Source: JAAFHI01 sp039793685
Lineage (GTDB): Bacteria > Acidobacteriota > Blastocatellia > Chloracidobacteriales > Chloracidobacteriaceae
Length of the DNA stretch: 64,000 bases
Direction: 5' to 3'
NCBI GenBank assembly: GCA_039793685.1
Contig: JBDRAL010000037.1
Span: 147,721-211,720, forward strand
Both the position numbers and the translations under genes were made by a program. Shown piece after piece: positions 34,140 through 42,398 of the stretch (positions are counted from its first letter, which is position 1; every line of letters starts with the position of its first letter). The notes below the pieces were generated by a model. It saw nothing but the letters and a program-made list of their open reading frames with translations, was not told where the DNA came from and did not search any database.

Positions 34140-34697
34140 TTAGCGGCATTTTCTTTCGGCCTGAATACACAACAGGCCAAGTTCGGGGTCCCTCTTTCTC
34201 GACTTGGCATCAACTGATGTAACCCATTTCGAAAGATTTACTGAATCATTCATGGCTAGGGAAGCAATGATTGCCTGCTTCTTTGCCGACTGGCTCCAGG
34301 GGAACGGTATTTCTAGGCGTTCCCCGTCGGCAATCGCCTGTTTCACATGTTTTGAATACTGGACCATATCGCCAATGCTGGCGAAGTACAGGATGTGGCA
34401 AATATGGCACTGTTCCGCGTCCCTTCGGTCACCCCACAACCTTTCTGCCTTCCAATCAAAGTTCATTCCCTCTTTGACAAGTTCGAGAGCTTTTACCTGC
34501 TCCCCATCTTTGAAAAGACAAAAGCCCGCCCGCAGCCGATATAACACCGACGAGTCAGGCGCGGCCCATTTTGAACGTCCCTTCGCTTCTTCGTACTCGA
34601 CAGCAGACGCCTTAAGAAACAACTCCGCCGCCATGGAAAATTCATTCAGTTCCCATGCTTGGTAAGCTTCAACCACTATTGAATCTGCTTTTGCCAT
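34140..34697 (-). CDS. Uncharacterised helical protein
   Basis: 185 residues from ATG 34697; open frame continues to 34793, with a less natural-looking N-terminus. All-helical with TPR-like phrasing (VVEAYQAWELNEFSMAAELF, then LFKDGEQVKALELVKEG) and a Cys/His stretch (AEQCHICHILYF) that need not bind metal. No known domain recognised. It lies between proB and the proB fragment, in DNA less GC-rich than the core genes. It converges on proB with a 26-bp gap and is followed upstream by another orphan gene. Confidence 0.6.
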   Translation of the reverse strand: MAKADSIVVEAYQAWELNEFSMAAELFLKASAVEYEEAKGRSKWAAPDSSVLYRLRAGFCLFKDGEQVKALELVKEGMNFDWKAERLWGDRRDAEQCHICHILYFASIGDMVQYSKHVKQAIADGERLEIPFPWSQSAKKQAIIASLAMNDSVNLSKWVTSVDAKSRKRDPELGLLCIQAERKCR

Positions 34698-34796
34698 TGG
34701 CTTGCTCAGCCTGTAGTAACCTGCTAAGTCAGGAGGCGGATTTGCTCTGGAAAACCTTTCCATACACACAAACCTGCGTGAATTCAGGGGCAAGAT

Positions 34797-35228
34797 TTAC
34801 AGGCAGACCCACAAAAACAGTGACAGACCGTTCTTCACCGCTTGCCGGGCAAGGTTTCTAAGCTGCTCGATAAAATCAGCCGCGCCTTCGACTGTCCATT
34901 TATCGCGCTGAAACTCTTCGGTCAATATCCATTTCTCAGCAATACTAGAAACCTTTGTGTCCTCGATTCCTGCGATTATCTGCAGGACTGAAGTCGGGAA
35001 TTGAAAGACCCAGGGGCCTTCCTCCTGATCGCCTCCAACAAATGAGAATGACCCTGCGATTTCATCGCTGTAACGGCTGCCCGTGGCAACGCAGTACAGA
35101 TATGCAAGTTTTATCGTCTCAACTCTCCTTGCCTCGAATGTTGGCCACTTATCTGCGGGGCGCTCTGATTGACCAATCGCTTTGGCCTCGGAGTCCGATG
35201 CAACAACAAAGTCGGTAATGAGTCCCAT
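34797..35228 (-). CDS. Uncharacterised small protein, possibly of immunity-protein type
   Basis: 143 residues from ATG 35228, supported by an AAGGA six bases upstream. It starts MGLITDFVVASDSEAKAIG and ends in a helix LRNLARQAVKNGLSLFLW. Soluble, acidic, no signal peptide. The pattern of a short N-terminal strand, mixed alpha-beta body and terminal helix is common in small orphan proteins of Planctomycetes and Myxobacteria that resemble polymorphic-toxin immunity proteins, but I see no toxin nearby. Both this gene and 34140-34697 sit between the two proB ends, so they may have arrived together. Confidence 0.6.
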   Translation of the reverse strand: MGLITDFVVASDSEAKAIGQSERPADKWPTFEARRVETIKLAYLYCVATGSRYSDEIAGSFSFVGGDQEEGPWVFQFPTSVLQIIAGIEDTKVSSIAEKWILTEEFQRDKWTVEGAADFIEQLRNLARQAVKNGLSLFLWVCL

Positions 35229-35277
35229 ATGAATCCTTGATGAAAAAGATCCGCGACGCAAAAACCTCATAGATTAA

Positions 35278-35348
35278 GAGTCGCGGCTTGAGTTCCAGTT
35301 GTTTGATGAGGTCATCCACGCGACGACCTCGTGTTGATAAACGGGTAA
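35278..35348 (+). pseudogene. Degenerate second copy of the proB 3' end
   Basis: 71 bp that align with the last 72 bp of proB (34042-34113) with 11 substitutions and one single-base deletion, about 83% identity. Both begin GAGTCGCGGCT and share GAGGTCATCCAC and GCGACGACCT. If the missing base is restored, it would encode a C-terminus almost identical to ProB (FDEVIHRDDLVL), with a stop codon at the same place. Most differences are third-position or conservative, so the copy was once functional and from a diverged proB. It has no open frame now. Confidence 0.85.
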
Positions 35349-35364
35349 CCGGGGCGCGCCGTTT

Positions 35365-35655
35365 TCAGAGTGTGACGTCGGTTTTCACGATGTGGACCAA
35401 TCCCGATACGCTGCGGGACAGGCTGGCGCACCAGACATTCGTCAAGCCGGTAAGTGGGACAGGGGAATTCAGATCGGCAAAGTTCTCCGCGACTTCCTTT
35501 ACAAGTCGGGCCAACCGTTTCGGCCCCAGACCTTGAACTACACCTGCTTTCAGGACGTTCGACCAGGCAATGAATGCTGATTGTTCGCTTTCGGCCGTCA
35601 CCTGCCTGATGTAGGTGCCACCCCGATAGTCAAAGATGATGGTGTATATGGCCAT
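35365..35655 (-). CDS. Uncharacterised small protein
   Basis: 96 residues, with a Shine-Dalgarno-like AGGCAGGA before the ATG at 35655. Starts with an alpha-beta segment (MAIYTIIFDYRGGTYIRQV) and continues AFIAWSNVLKAGVVQG. No signal peptide, membrane helix or known domain. It belongs to the run of small minus-strand genes that begins after the proB fragment. Nothing in the sequence reveals its job. Confidence 0.55.
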   Translation of the reverse strand: MAIYTIIFDYRGGTYIRQVTAESEQSAFIAWSNVLKAGVVQGLGPKRLARLVKEVAENFADLNSPVPLTGLTNVWCASLSRSVSGLVHIVKTDVTL

Positions 35656-35711
35656 GTCCTGCCTAAGGTGCAGATTTACCGGCTTTCGTCGTCGGTCCGT
35701 GGATTGAGAAA

Positions 35712-36002
35712 TCAGGGGGCGATGAGATGGGCAAGGGTGTCTGCCGACCTGGACGGCAGGAATTCCACGATCTCATAGTCGGCAATCTGTTCGCGGTGAA
35801 ACGGGTCGTCCCGGATGATGCTCTCGACCTCGGCGCGCGTCCCCGCGGTGACAAGGATGACGCCACCCGTGCGCGGCTCCTTGCGGCCCGAAAGCAGGAA
35901 ATGGCCGGATGGGTAATGGCGTTCCAAGAACTCGCGGTGTTCTCCGACAAAGCGATCAACTTCGGATAGCGGCTTGATGTAGTTCAACAGCACAATGAAC
36001 AT
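35712..36002 (-). CDS. YciI-like protein
   Basis: 96 residues from ATG 36002. Typical YciI ferredoxin-like fold: MFIVLLNYIKPLSEVDRF, LERHYPSGHFLLSGR, then EPRTGGVILVTAG and DPFHREQIADYEIVEF. The conserved histidine and aspartate pair (EHREFL and DDPFHRE) lines the usual pocket. Members are small dimeric enzymes or stress proteins, mostly without assigned reaction. It lies alone, 56 bp from the preceding small gene. Confidence 0.88.
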   Translation of the reverse strand: MFIVLLNYIKPLSEVDRFVGEHREFLERHYPSGHFLLSGRKEPRTGGVILVTAGTRAEVESIIRDDPFHREQIADYEIVEFLPSRSADTLAHLIAP

Positions 36003-36059
36003 AAACGACAACTCTCAGGGATACGGAGGTTCGGGGTTTTCACTGGAATCCGAGGGATT

Positions 36060-36530
36060 TCATTCCGGTGCAAACCGAACATACGAATCCCATTGCGGCT
36101 CCATGACCGCCATGCATTGAACCTTGTGTGTTTTCACGGCTGCCTGAACCGATTCGTGAATCGTTTTTATATCGACGCCCCGTGGGATGTAGAAAACGAA
36201 CTCCTTCATGACGCCTGTTGTCAGTGCCAGTACTTGAAGTCCACGCGTTCGGGCTCCGACTTCCCGCAGGATGATGTCTTCAATTCCGTTGAGCTGTTCA
36301 TTTTCGTCGGGTGTCGGCAATCCGCCTTGATTGGGAGCATTCAGTGGAATCGCAAATCCGAGTTTGATCGGCAATTCAGGATGACCAATCCAGGACCTCG
36401 CCGTTTGATTGTATCGGATGATCAATACCGAAGCGCCGAGGTCGGCTTCCGCAACTCCCCAACGGTGTTGATCGTCGGACAGGGGCGGCAGCTTCCCGAT
36501 GTCGAGTTGTTTTGGTTTGAATGGCCACAT
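36060..36530 (-). CDS. DUF695 domain protein
   Basis: 156 residues from ATG 36530, with AGGAG upstream. After a short lead (MWPFKPKQLDIGK), a DUF695-like body contains WGVAEADLGASVLIIRYN and HPELPIKLGFAIPL, then LNGIEDIILREVG, LALTTGVMKEFVFYIPRG. This family of small cytoplasmic proteins is of unknown function, often found near toxin-immunity or regulatory loci. It lies 44 bp downstream of a secreted protein gene on the same strand and may be cotranscribed with it. Confidence 0.75.
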   Translation of the reverse strand: MWPFKPKQLDIGKLPPLSDDQHRWGVAEADLGASVLIIRYNQTARSWIGHPELPIKLGFAIPLNAPNQGGLPTPDENEQLNGIEDIILREVGARTRGLQVLALTTGVMKEFVFYIPRGVDIKTIHESVQAAVKTHKVQCMAVMEPQWDSYVRFAPE

Positions 36531-36574
36531 GATTCTTTTCTCCTGGAAAGGTAGAGCAAGACCGCACCGGGGTT

Positions 36575-37207
36575 TCATTCAGATCCGATTCCCTGACTCA
36601 TGGAAAGTTGTGGGACGGAACCCGCCCGCCCGTCGTGTTTCAGCCAGTCCGGGTATTTGAATCTGATGTGTTTTGCCTTGTACGCCTGTTGCCACCGGGC
36701 CTTGACCCGGCGCATTGCCGTGAGGCCGCCGCGTCCGCGAAGTACATCCGGCCTGAAGTAGTACCCTTGTCGAACGCCCGCGCCAAGCCCGTCGTCCGCG
36801 CCGTCTTTGACATACACCACCCGTGCGTTCGTCGCATGAAGCAGGATGTCGAGGCAGATGTGACCGAGCGGGACTTGAATCGGGGCATTGCTGAACGCCC
36901 CGCCGTAAAACCTTGTCTTCGTCAGACGCTGATCGTCGAGATGTGCAATCAGGAGCGGGATGCAGCGTGGTCCGAGGTCAAAGATCGCCCGGACCTCCGC
37001 TGAGGCCGTTTGGCGTGCTGAATCCGAGGTGGCAAGGGCCGTGACGGTCGTGTCAGCCGCACCGTCGTCGTTGTAGTCGGTACCGAGCCGGGCGTTCACC
37101 AGTGCCGTGATCAGGTCGTCATTTCCGTGAGCAGGAACCTCGTTCCCCATTGCCACAAAAATGCCGACGAAAAAGAGGATGAAACCGAAGCGGGTTGTGT
37201 TTCGCAT
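36575..37207 (-). CDS. Uncharacterised exported protein
   Basis: 210 residues from ATG 37207 (a GTG three codons earlier is also possible). A signal peptide (GFILFFVGIFVAMGNEVPAHG) is followed by a soluble domain with a phrase IFDLGPRCIPLLIAHLDD that recalls HEAT helices, and an aromatic, basic C-terminus (KHIRFKYPDWLKHD). No known family recognised. Likely periplasmic. It is upstream of the DUF695 gene. Confidence 0.6.
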   Translation of the reverse strand: MRNTTRFGFILFFVGIFVAMGNEVPAHGNDDLITALVNARLGTDYNDDGAADTTVTALATSDSARQTASAEVRAIFDLGPRCIPLLIAHLDDQRLTKTRFYGGAFSNAPIQVPLGHICLDILLHATNARVVYVKDGADDGLGAGVRQGYYFRPDVLRGRGGLTAMRRVKARWQQAYKAKHIRFKYPDWLKHDGRAGSVPQLSMSQGIGSE

Positions 37208-37272
37208 TGGATTCACAATTCAGGAGGATTTCGCTGACGCCCGCTTCGGTATAACGGATTATTTATTGAGCG

Positions 37273-37842
37273 TCACTGTTTGGACGGCAATTTGTCAGCG
37301 TAAACCTTCACTTCGGTTGAGTTGTTCCCGTCGATCTTCAGGCTTTCGCAGGTCCGGTTGAAGTCGGCAATCGTTCGTTCAACCCATTTCGTGTCGCCCT
37401 TTTCAAACAACGGAAAAGCAACCAGAAATTCGACTGCGACACGATTGACGACCCCGAAGCGGTGCAGCGCCAGATAGGGTAATCCCTGGGTTTCAGCCGT
37501 CCAGACCATCGTGCGCCAGTTTTTGCCGTCCGGCAGGTCGTTGACGATCGCCATGCCGGGATATGACTGCTTGCGGATTCGATCGCAAAGGTCTTCGACC
37601 GTCACTTTTTCGGGAACGATATTCACGACGATCGTGGCGTTGGCGCTGTGCGGCGTGTCGTCGGTCAGGGCGTACGGAATGAAAATCTGTGTGCGCCCGA
37701 GCGTCTTTTTATCTTCCTGTGACTGGATCTGCCACTCTGCCGGAATCGAAAACGTCACCCGTTTCTCGATAAACGAAGTGGGTCGGGTTTGACCGATGAA
37801 GGAAGTGAGCAGGAACAGTGTGATGAGGAAAGTTTTAACCAT
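37273..37842 (-). CDS. Uncharacterised exported protein with PsbP/DUF1795-like features
   Basis: 189 residues, ATG 37842 with AGAGG nearby. Signal peptide MVKTFLITLFLLTSFIGQ. The body alternates strands and helices (VTFSIPAEWQIQSQEDK, ATIVVNIVPEKVTVEDLC, then a final helix WVERTIADFNRTCESL), in the style of PsbP or DUF1795 domains, and resembles the outside domain of the GYF-like protein at 3438-4703. No catalytic motif. Periplasmic location is inferred. Confidence 0.6.
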   Translation of the reverse strand: MVKTFLITLFLLTSFIGQTRPTSFIEKRVTFSIPAEWQIQSQEDKKTLGRTQIFIPYALTDDTPHSANATIVVNIVPEKVTVEDLCDRIRKQSYPGMAIVNDLPDGKNWRTMVWTAETQGLPYLALHRFGVVNRVAVEFLVAFPLFEKGDTKWVERTIADFNRTCESLKIDGNNSTEVKVYADKLPSKQ

Positions 37843-37954
37843 GTTTACCTCTGCTGGATTTCTTGCGCTCTCAAGGTCATCTTCAAGGGCGAGTATCCAA
37901 CAGGGCAGAATCAGAATTCAAATGAATGTTTGGCCAGTCATGTGGAGTGGTCGG

Positions 37955-38425
37955 TTACGAAGCACCAAAGTTCTTGATGAATAATTGGTCAAACTCTGTC
38001 CGAACACCGTCGGTTTGGGCGAGTCGAGTCATGACGCTTTTAACGATGGGATGGTTGTGAACGATTTCAGAAAGACTGCCTTGATGTTCGTAGTTCAACG
38101 CCTCAATAACTTGCTCAACAAGTTCGAACTCACACTGGTCAATAAGATCCAATGCCACGTCGAAACCACGGATCGGGTTGAGGGACAAGAGAATTCCGAG
38201 TGCGCCTGCTTGTAGCCATTTGTCCGCGACGTTGCTTGAAAGCAGGTCGCAGCACAAATTTTCAGTTTCCGGATAACCCCGATCCTTCAACTCGATAAGG
38301 GCGGATTCAGCGCTTTCCTGGCTGTTCTCGTAGGTTTTGACAAGCTGAATCAACGCGGTATCCGAGACCGCTGACCAGGATGGCTCCGAAGGAAATGCAC
38401 ATTGAATCCAGGTGGCCTCATCCAT
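37955..38425 (-). CDS. Uncharacterised helical protein
   Basis: 156 residues, acidic, all-helical. Phrases like SALIELKDRGYPETENLCCD and ADKWLQAGALGILLSL look like HEAT or Armadillo repeats. No signal or membrane helix. Part of the small-gene block; resembles orphan immunity-type proteins in size and context, but that is inference. Confidence 0.55.
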   Translation of the reverse strand: MDEATWIQCAFPSEPSWSAVSDTALIQLVKTYENSQESAESALIELKDRGYPETENLCCDLLSSNVADKWLQAGALGILLSLNPIRGFDVALDLIDQCEFELVEQVIEALNYEHQGSLSEIVHNHPIVKSVMTRLAQTDGVRTEFDQLFIKNFGAS

Positions 38426-38536
38426 ATGTGGGGTAGATACCTGCTTATGGTCGCTGTCACGTTAATCGCTGGTTCGCCCCTCACTGCTGACGCGGCTTGG
38501 GGAGACGGCCCAGACGTTCTGGTTAGGTGGCTTAAC

Positions 38537-38869
38537 TCATGGTGGCGTAATAACTTTCTCCACGCTCCGGGCGTAAAAGGTAATCGCTCCGGGCGTACTT
38601 TCAAAATCAGCCACTTCAACGCTGACATTTTCCCACCAGTCCTCGGAACGGTCGTAAAACACCATGCCTCCGGTCGCCATTGGAAACCCTTCTTCGATTT
38701 TCAAGTTGATGGGCTGCCAGAAGCGGAGGGTGACGCTTTCCACGCCCTTCTCCAGCGTCATTTGGATGAATGACTTTTCCGGGTTTTCCCGGTCGATGAA
38801 AAAACGGAAGTCGCTGATCTCATACTCATGCGGCCTGTACAGGATGGGATGCAGTTTTGGCTCTCTCAT
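38537..38869 (-). CDS. Uncharacterised small beta-rich protein
   Basis: 110 residues, mostly strand-forming with aromatic patches (EYEISDFRFFIDRENP, VTLRFWQPINLKIEEGFP, GGMVFYDRSEDWWENV). No signal peptide and no known domain. It lies in the small-gene block; a 111-bp gap separates it from the previous gene. Confidence 0.5.
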   Translation of the reverse strand: MREPKLHPILYRPHEYEISDFRFFIDRENPEKSFIQMTLEKGVESVTLRFWQPINLKIEEGFPMATGGMVFYDRSEDWWENVSVEVADFESTPGAITFYARSVEKVITPP

Positions 38870-38897
38870 CGGCGTCAGGGTTTTCCACGGTTTTCGG

Positions 38898-39281
38898 TTA
38901 TGCCACCTGCCTGACCTGAAAGACGTTGCCTTCCGGGTCGTACCCGTCGCAGGCGCGGATGTTGCGCGCTTCCCATTCCTTTTCGGGTGGATACACGCAG
39001 CCGCCGGCCTCGGCGGCTTTTGTACGCGCGGCGGCGATGTCGGCGACGGGCAGGCTGAACTTCACGTAGGAATCCTCGCGAATTTCAACCGCGAACAACG
39101 ACGGCGCGGATGCTCCGCCGGGTAGTCCGTGAACCACGAGTTGAAAGTTTGGAAGTTCGAGCAGGGCGTGGTGGTCGTCTTCGAGAACCAGCGCCATGTC
39201 GGCGACGCTCCGGTAGAACTCCGCCACCCTGCTGATGTTTTCGACGAACAGAACGACGGCGGGCGAGGGAAGCGGGGTCAT
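38898..39281 (-). CDS. VOC-superfamily (glyoxalase-like) protein 1
   Basis: 127 residues from ATG 39281, with GGAGAG upstream. One pair of beta-alpha-beta-beta-beta modules: PAVVLFVENISRVAEFYRSV and FSLPVADIAAARTKAAEAGG, closing with GYDPEGNVFQVRQ. Metal ligand positions typical of the family are only partly visible (early His absent; Glu near the end not seen), so it may be a binding rather than catalytic form. Its ATG overlaps the stop of the upstream VOC gene (ATGA), so the two are cotranscribed. Confidence 0.85.
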   Translation of the reverse strand: MTPLPSPAVVLFVENISRVAEFYRSVADMALVLEDDHHALLELPNFQLVVHGLPGGASAPSLFAVEIREDSYVKFSLPVADIAAARTKAAEAGGCVYPPEKEWEARNIRACDGYDPEGNVFQVRQVA

Positions 39282-39709
39282 GGACTCTCTCCGTTGTTTG
39301 AACATTCTTTGACCGGCCATTGCAGGCACACACCATAGCCGTCGGGGTCAGAGAAGGGCAACTGACGCATGCCGTACGGGGTGTCGCACGGCGGGTCGAG
39401 CCGGACACCTTTCTCGCGCAGAAATTCGTAGGCCCCGTTCACGTCGGGACAGTCGATGTAGAAGGTCGTGTCGCGGTGGGCCGCGACCCGCGCCGGATCG
39501 GGCGCGTGTGGGCGAAGGTCGTCCGGGTCGTACATCGAGTTCAGCATCAGTTCGACCTTTCCGGCGCGCAGGAACGCCCAGCCGAGCCGGTCCGGAGGTC
39601 CTGCGGTCTGGGTGACCTCGAAACCGAGCATTGCCCGATAGAATTCGATGGAATGATTGACGTCGAAGACTTCAATCAGCGTGACGGTGCCCCGAAGTTC
39701 AAGTTTCAT
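39278..39709 (-). CDS. VOC-superfamily (glyoxalase-like) protein 2
   Basis: 143 residues from ATG 39709, with GGGGAG seven bases upstream. Starts VTLIEVFDVNHSIEFYRAML and ends PFSDPDGYGVCLQWP. This is the extradiol dioxygenase / bleomycin-resistance class of fold. Sequence divergence from its partner is large, so this is an old duplication or independent acquisition. Substrate unknown. The NTF2-like gene lies 14 bp upstream on the same strand, making a likely three-gene operon. Confidence 0.88.
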   Translation of the reverse strand: MKLELRGTVTLIEVFDVNHSIEFYRAMLGFEVTQTAGPPDRLGWAFLRAGKVELMLNSMYDPDDLRPHAPDPARVAAHRDTTFYIDCPDVNGAYEFLREKGVRLDPPCDTPYGMRQLPFSDPDGYGVCLQWPVKECSNNGESP

Positions 39710-39723
39710 GAGTGATTCTCCCC

Positions 39724-40683
39724 TCAATGAACGGAATCGAGATGCCAGCCGATGTGGACCCAGCTTCCGTCGCGACGGACAAACATTTCGGTGCCGCGTC
39801 CCTGTTCGATGCCGGTTTTTCCTTGCACCACGGTTTCGACGAGGAAGGTGGTGTAGATGATCGCGGTGTCCCCGTAAACCTGAATTTCGGTTCTCGGGAA
39901 TTCAAGTCTGACGAGTTTCCCACCCGCCTCGGCAAACCCGCGCGCGTGGGCGAGGACGGCGGCCCGGTCATCCCACTGGGGGTTGTCCTGATTCAGCGCG
40001 ATCAGTTCTTCCGGAACCAGCTTTTTGAAGGTGGCCTGGTCGTTCGCGTAAAACGACCGCCAGACTGATTCGCGCGCGGAAAGAAGTTCCTTCCGTGCTT
40101 CCGGTGAAAGTACGGTCGGGGCGGTCATCCGCCCCATGAGCCAGCGCTGATCGACCGTCGTGTGGGACGCCGTCTGAATCCATTTCCCGTCCCGCCTGGC
40201 ATAGACGTCCATCACGCGGAAGCGGCGAAGCGTCACCGTTTTACCCGCTTCGTTTCGATTGAATTCACCGTTGAGCGATGCCACCGCGAAGTCCGGTCCG
40301 TAGAAATGAAGGTCGAAGTCGCTGATGCGGTAGGTCGTGCCCGGCGGGTAGTAGGAAACTTTCCGTCCGGTGCCGGGCTTCGGCGGCCATTCGATGCCGT
40401 TGGCCCGCATGTACTCGTCGATCCCTTTGATCGGCGCATCGCGGCTGTCGAGCAGGCCGTGCCAGTCTTCGGAATGCGTGGCGCGGATGGCGTCCACGTC
40501 GCCGTCGATAAAAGCCTGGAAAATGCTCTCGATATGCGCGCGGATGGCTTTCGCATCGGCGTCGCGCCGTTCATCGGTGGCAATCGCGGCGGGTTTCGCC
40601 GAGACGTTTTGAAAAGGAGCGGGCGCAGCGAACAGCGCGGCTCCGCATAGAAACGCGACGATGGCGAGTGGAATCGTTTTCAT
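39724..40683 (-). CDS. Exported protein with two NTF2/SnoaL-like domains
   Basis: 319 residues from ATG 40683, supported by AAGGGA five bases upstream; the frame is open to 40857 but without a good start signal. A signal peptide (MKTIPLAIVAFLCGAALFAA) precedes two DUF4440/SnoaL-type domains (about 45-180 and 195-315). Each has the helix plus strand pattern: AHIESIFQAFIDGDVDAIRA, FRVMDVYARRDGKWIQTASH, and the second LLSARESVWRSFYANDQATF, GRGTEMFVRRDGSWVHIGWH. Such domains bind small molecules or act as accessory units of exported enzymes; here there is no catalytic signature. Confidence 0.8.
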   Translation of the reverse strand: MKTIPLAIVAFLCGAALFAAPAPFQNVSAKPAAIATDERRDADAKAIRAHIESIFQAFIDGDVDAIRATHSEDWHGLLDSRDAPIKGIDEYMRANGIEWPPKPGTGRKVSYYPPGTTYRISDFDLHFYGPDFAVASLNGEFNRNEAGKTVTLRRFRVMDVYARRDGKWIQTASHTTVDQRWLMGRMTAPTVLSPEARKELLSARESVWRSFYANDQATFKKLVPEELIALNQDNPQWDDRAAVLAHARGFAEAGGKLVRLEFPRTEIQVYGDTAIIYTTFLVETVVQGKTGIEQGRGTEMFVRRDGSWVHIGWHLDSVH

Positions 40684-40955
40684 CTTTTTCCCTTCCGTTC
40701 CGGATGTGATCGGCTGGCTTCTTTTACGTTTCGAGGTGGCACGAAACAACCGAGAATCCGTGAACGGCGGACTTTTTGACGTGAACGGTTCCGTGTCCCG
40801 GCGGTGTCTGGCGCACACTTCCGAAACCGATCCCGGCAGGTTCTCACGGCGTTGCATGCACGAATGAAGTGCATCCGACGCCAGTTCCGGTTGAATGGGT
40901 GGGGAATTAGCATTCCGGTCGTTCCGGCCTGAAGGTCGGGGGATCGGAGTTCACC

Positions 40956-42398
40956 ATGAAAGCAATTCTCGGAAAATACGATGGATATGACGCGGACAGT
41001 ACTGGAACGGCGTCGTCCGCGCGGATGGCGCTGGCCAGCCTGTCCTTGTCGATTCTGATGTCGGCGTTCGATACGAGCATCGCCAATGCCGGGCTGCCGA
41101 CGATGGCGGTGGCGTTCGAGGCCTCGTTTCAGGAAGTTCAATGGATCGTTCTGGCCTATCTGCTCGCGATGACGACGCTGATCGTCGGTGTCGGGCGACT
41201 GGGGGACCTCGTTGGTCGGAAGCTGCTGCTGCTGGCGGGGATCGCTCTGTTTACGTTGGCCTCGCTGTTGTGCGGCATTGCGCCGACGCTCGGGTTGCTG
41301 GTTGCCGCGCGGGCCGCGCAGGGACTCGGCGCGGCGGTCATGATGGTACTGACGGTGGCGATGGTCGGAGAAACGGTCCCCACGGAGAAAACCGGAAGCG
41401 CGATGGGGCTGCTCGGAACGATGTCAGCCGTCGGGACGACGCTCGGGCCGTCGCTCGGCGGCGTCCTGATGGCGGGATTCGGCTGGCGGGTCATTTTTCT
41501 CGTCAACGTGCCGCTGGGAATCCTGAACTTCTACGCCGCGAATCGGTATCTGCCGGACTCCCGCGCGGCCAGACAGAATCGGGAGCGATTCGACGTGGCG
41601 GGCACGTCGCTGCTCGCGGTGACGCTCGCGGCCTACGCGCTCGCCATGACCATCGGGCGCGGGCATTTCGGCGCGTTGAACTTCGGCTTGCTGGCGGCGG
41701 CCCTTTTCGGAACCGTCTGTTTCATGTTCGTCGAAAGGAATGCCGTGTCTCCCCTCATCGAACTGAAAATGTTTCGGGACCTTCGGCTGAGCGCCGGGCT
41801 GGCGGCAGCCGGTCTCGTCTCGACGGTGATGATGGCGACGCTGGTGGTCGGTCCCTTTTATCTTTCGCGGGGACTCGGTTTCGAGACGGCCTCTGTGGGA
41901 TTCATTCTGGCCGCCGGTCCGCTCGTCTCGGCGTTGACCGGCGTGCCCGCCGGACGCCTGGCGGACCGGTTCGGCGCGCGCCGCCTGGTCGTGGCCGGAC
42001 TGGTCGGCGTGGGCGTCGGGTCCTTGCTGCTCGCGCTGATGCCGGCGCAGTTCGGCGTCGTCGGTTATCTGGTTTCGATTGTCTTCACGACGGCGCATTA
42101 CGCGATGTTTCAGGCGGCGAACAATACCGTCGTGATGACCGGGATTCCGGCGGACCGGCGCGGCGTCGTTTCCGGCATTCTGAGCCTGTCGCGCAATCTC
42201 GGCCTCATCACCGGCGCATCGGTCATGGGCGCGGTGTTTTCATTCGCTTCAGGAACCACCGAGGTTTCCTCCGCGAGGCCGGAGGCGGTGGCTTTCGGAA
42301 TGCGGGTCACCTTTATCGTCGCGGCATTTCTGATGACGGTCGCCGTGGCTCTGGTGCTGGGTGGAATGAAGGCGGCGCGACAACCTTCAGCGCGGTGA
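40956..42398 (+). CDS. MFS multidrug/metabolite exporter, DHA2 (14-helix) type
   Basis: 480 residues with about 14 hydrophobic helices. DHA2 signatures are seen: SAFDTSIANAGLP in helix 1, the inter-helix loop GRLGDLVGRKLL (motif A) and the antiporter motif C region AVGTTLGPSLGGVLM. It is a proton-driven exporter of the inner membrane; substrate not predictable. ATG 40956 has GGAG six bases upstream. It overlaps by 12 bp, tail to tail, with a LysR regulator gene, which is a common arrangement for a regulator and its exporter, though usually divergent rather than convergent. Confidence 0.93.
   Translation: MKAILGKYDGYDADSTGTASSARMALASLSLSILMSAFDTSIANAGLPTMAVAFEASFQEVQWIVLAYLLAMTTLIVGVGRLGDLVGRKLLLLAGIALFTLASLLCGIAPTLGLLVAARAAQGLGAAVMMVLTVAMVGETVPTEKTGSAMGLLGTMSAVGTTLGPSLGGVLMAGFGWRVIFLVNVPLGILNFYAANRYLPDSRAARQNRERFDVAGTSLLAVTLAAYALAMTIGRGHFGALNFGLLAAALFGTVCFMFVERNAVSPLIELKMFRDLRLSAGLAAAGLVSTVMMATLVVGPFYLSRGLGFETASVGFILAAGPLVSALTGVPAGRLADRFGARRLVVAGLVGVGVGSLLLALMPAQFGVVGYLVSIVFTTAHYAMFQAANNTVVMTGIPADRRGVVSGILSLSRNLGLITGASVMGAVFSFASGTTEVSSARPEAVAFGMRVTFIVAAFLMTVAVALVLGGMKAARQPSAR

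Noticed and set aside
34114..35277. Complete integrative element with integrase
   Set aside because: Only two small orphan genes lie between the proB ends; no recombinase or perfect direct repeats, so at most a remnant.
38350..38628. 92-residue minus-strand open frame overlapping two small genes
   Set aside because: Covers parts of two better-supported genes and the gap between them; no ribosome-binding site or recognisable fold.
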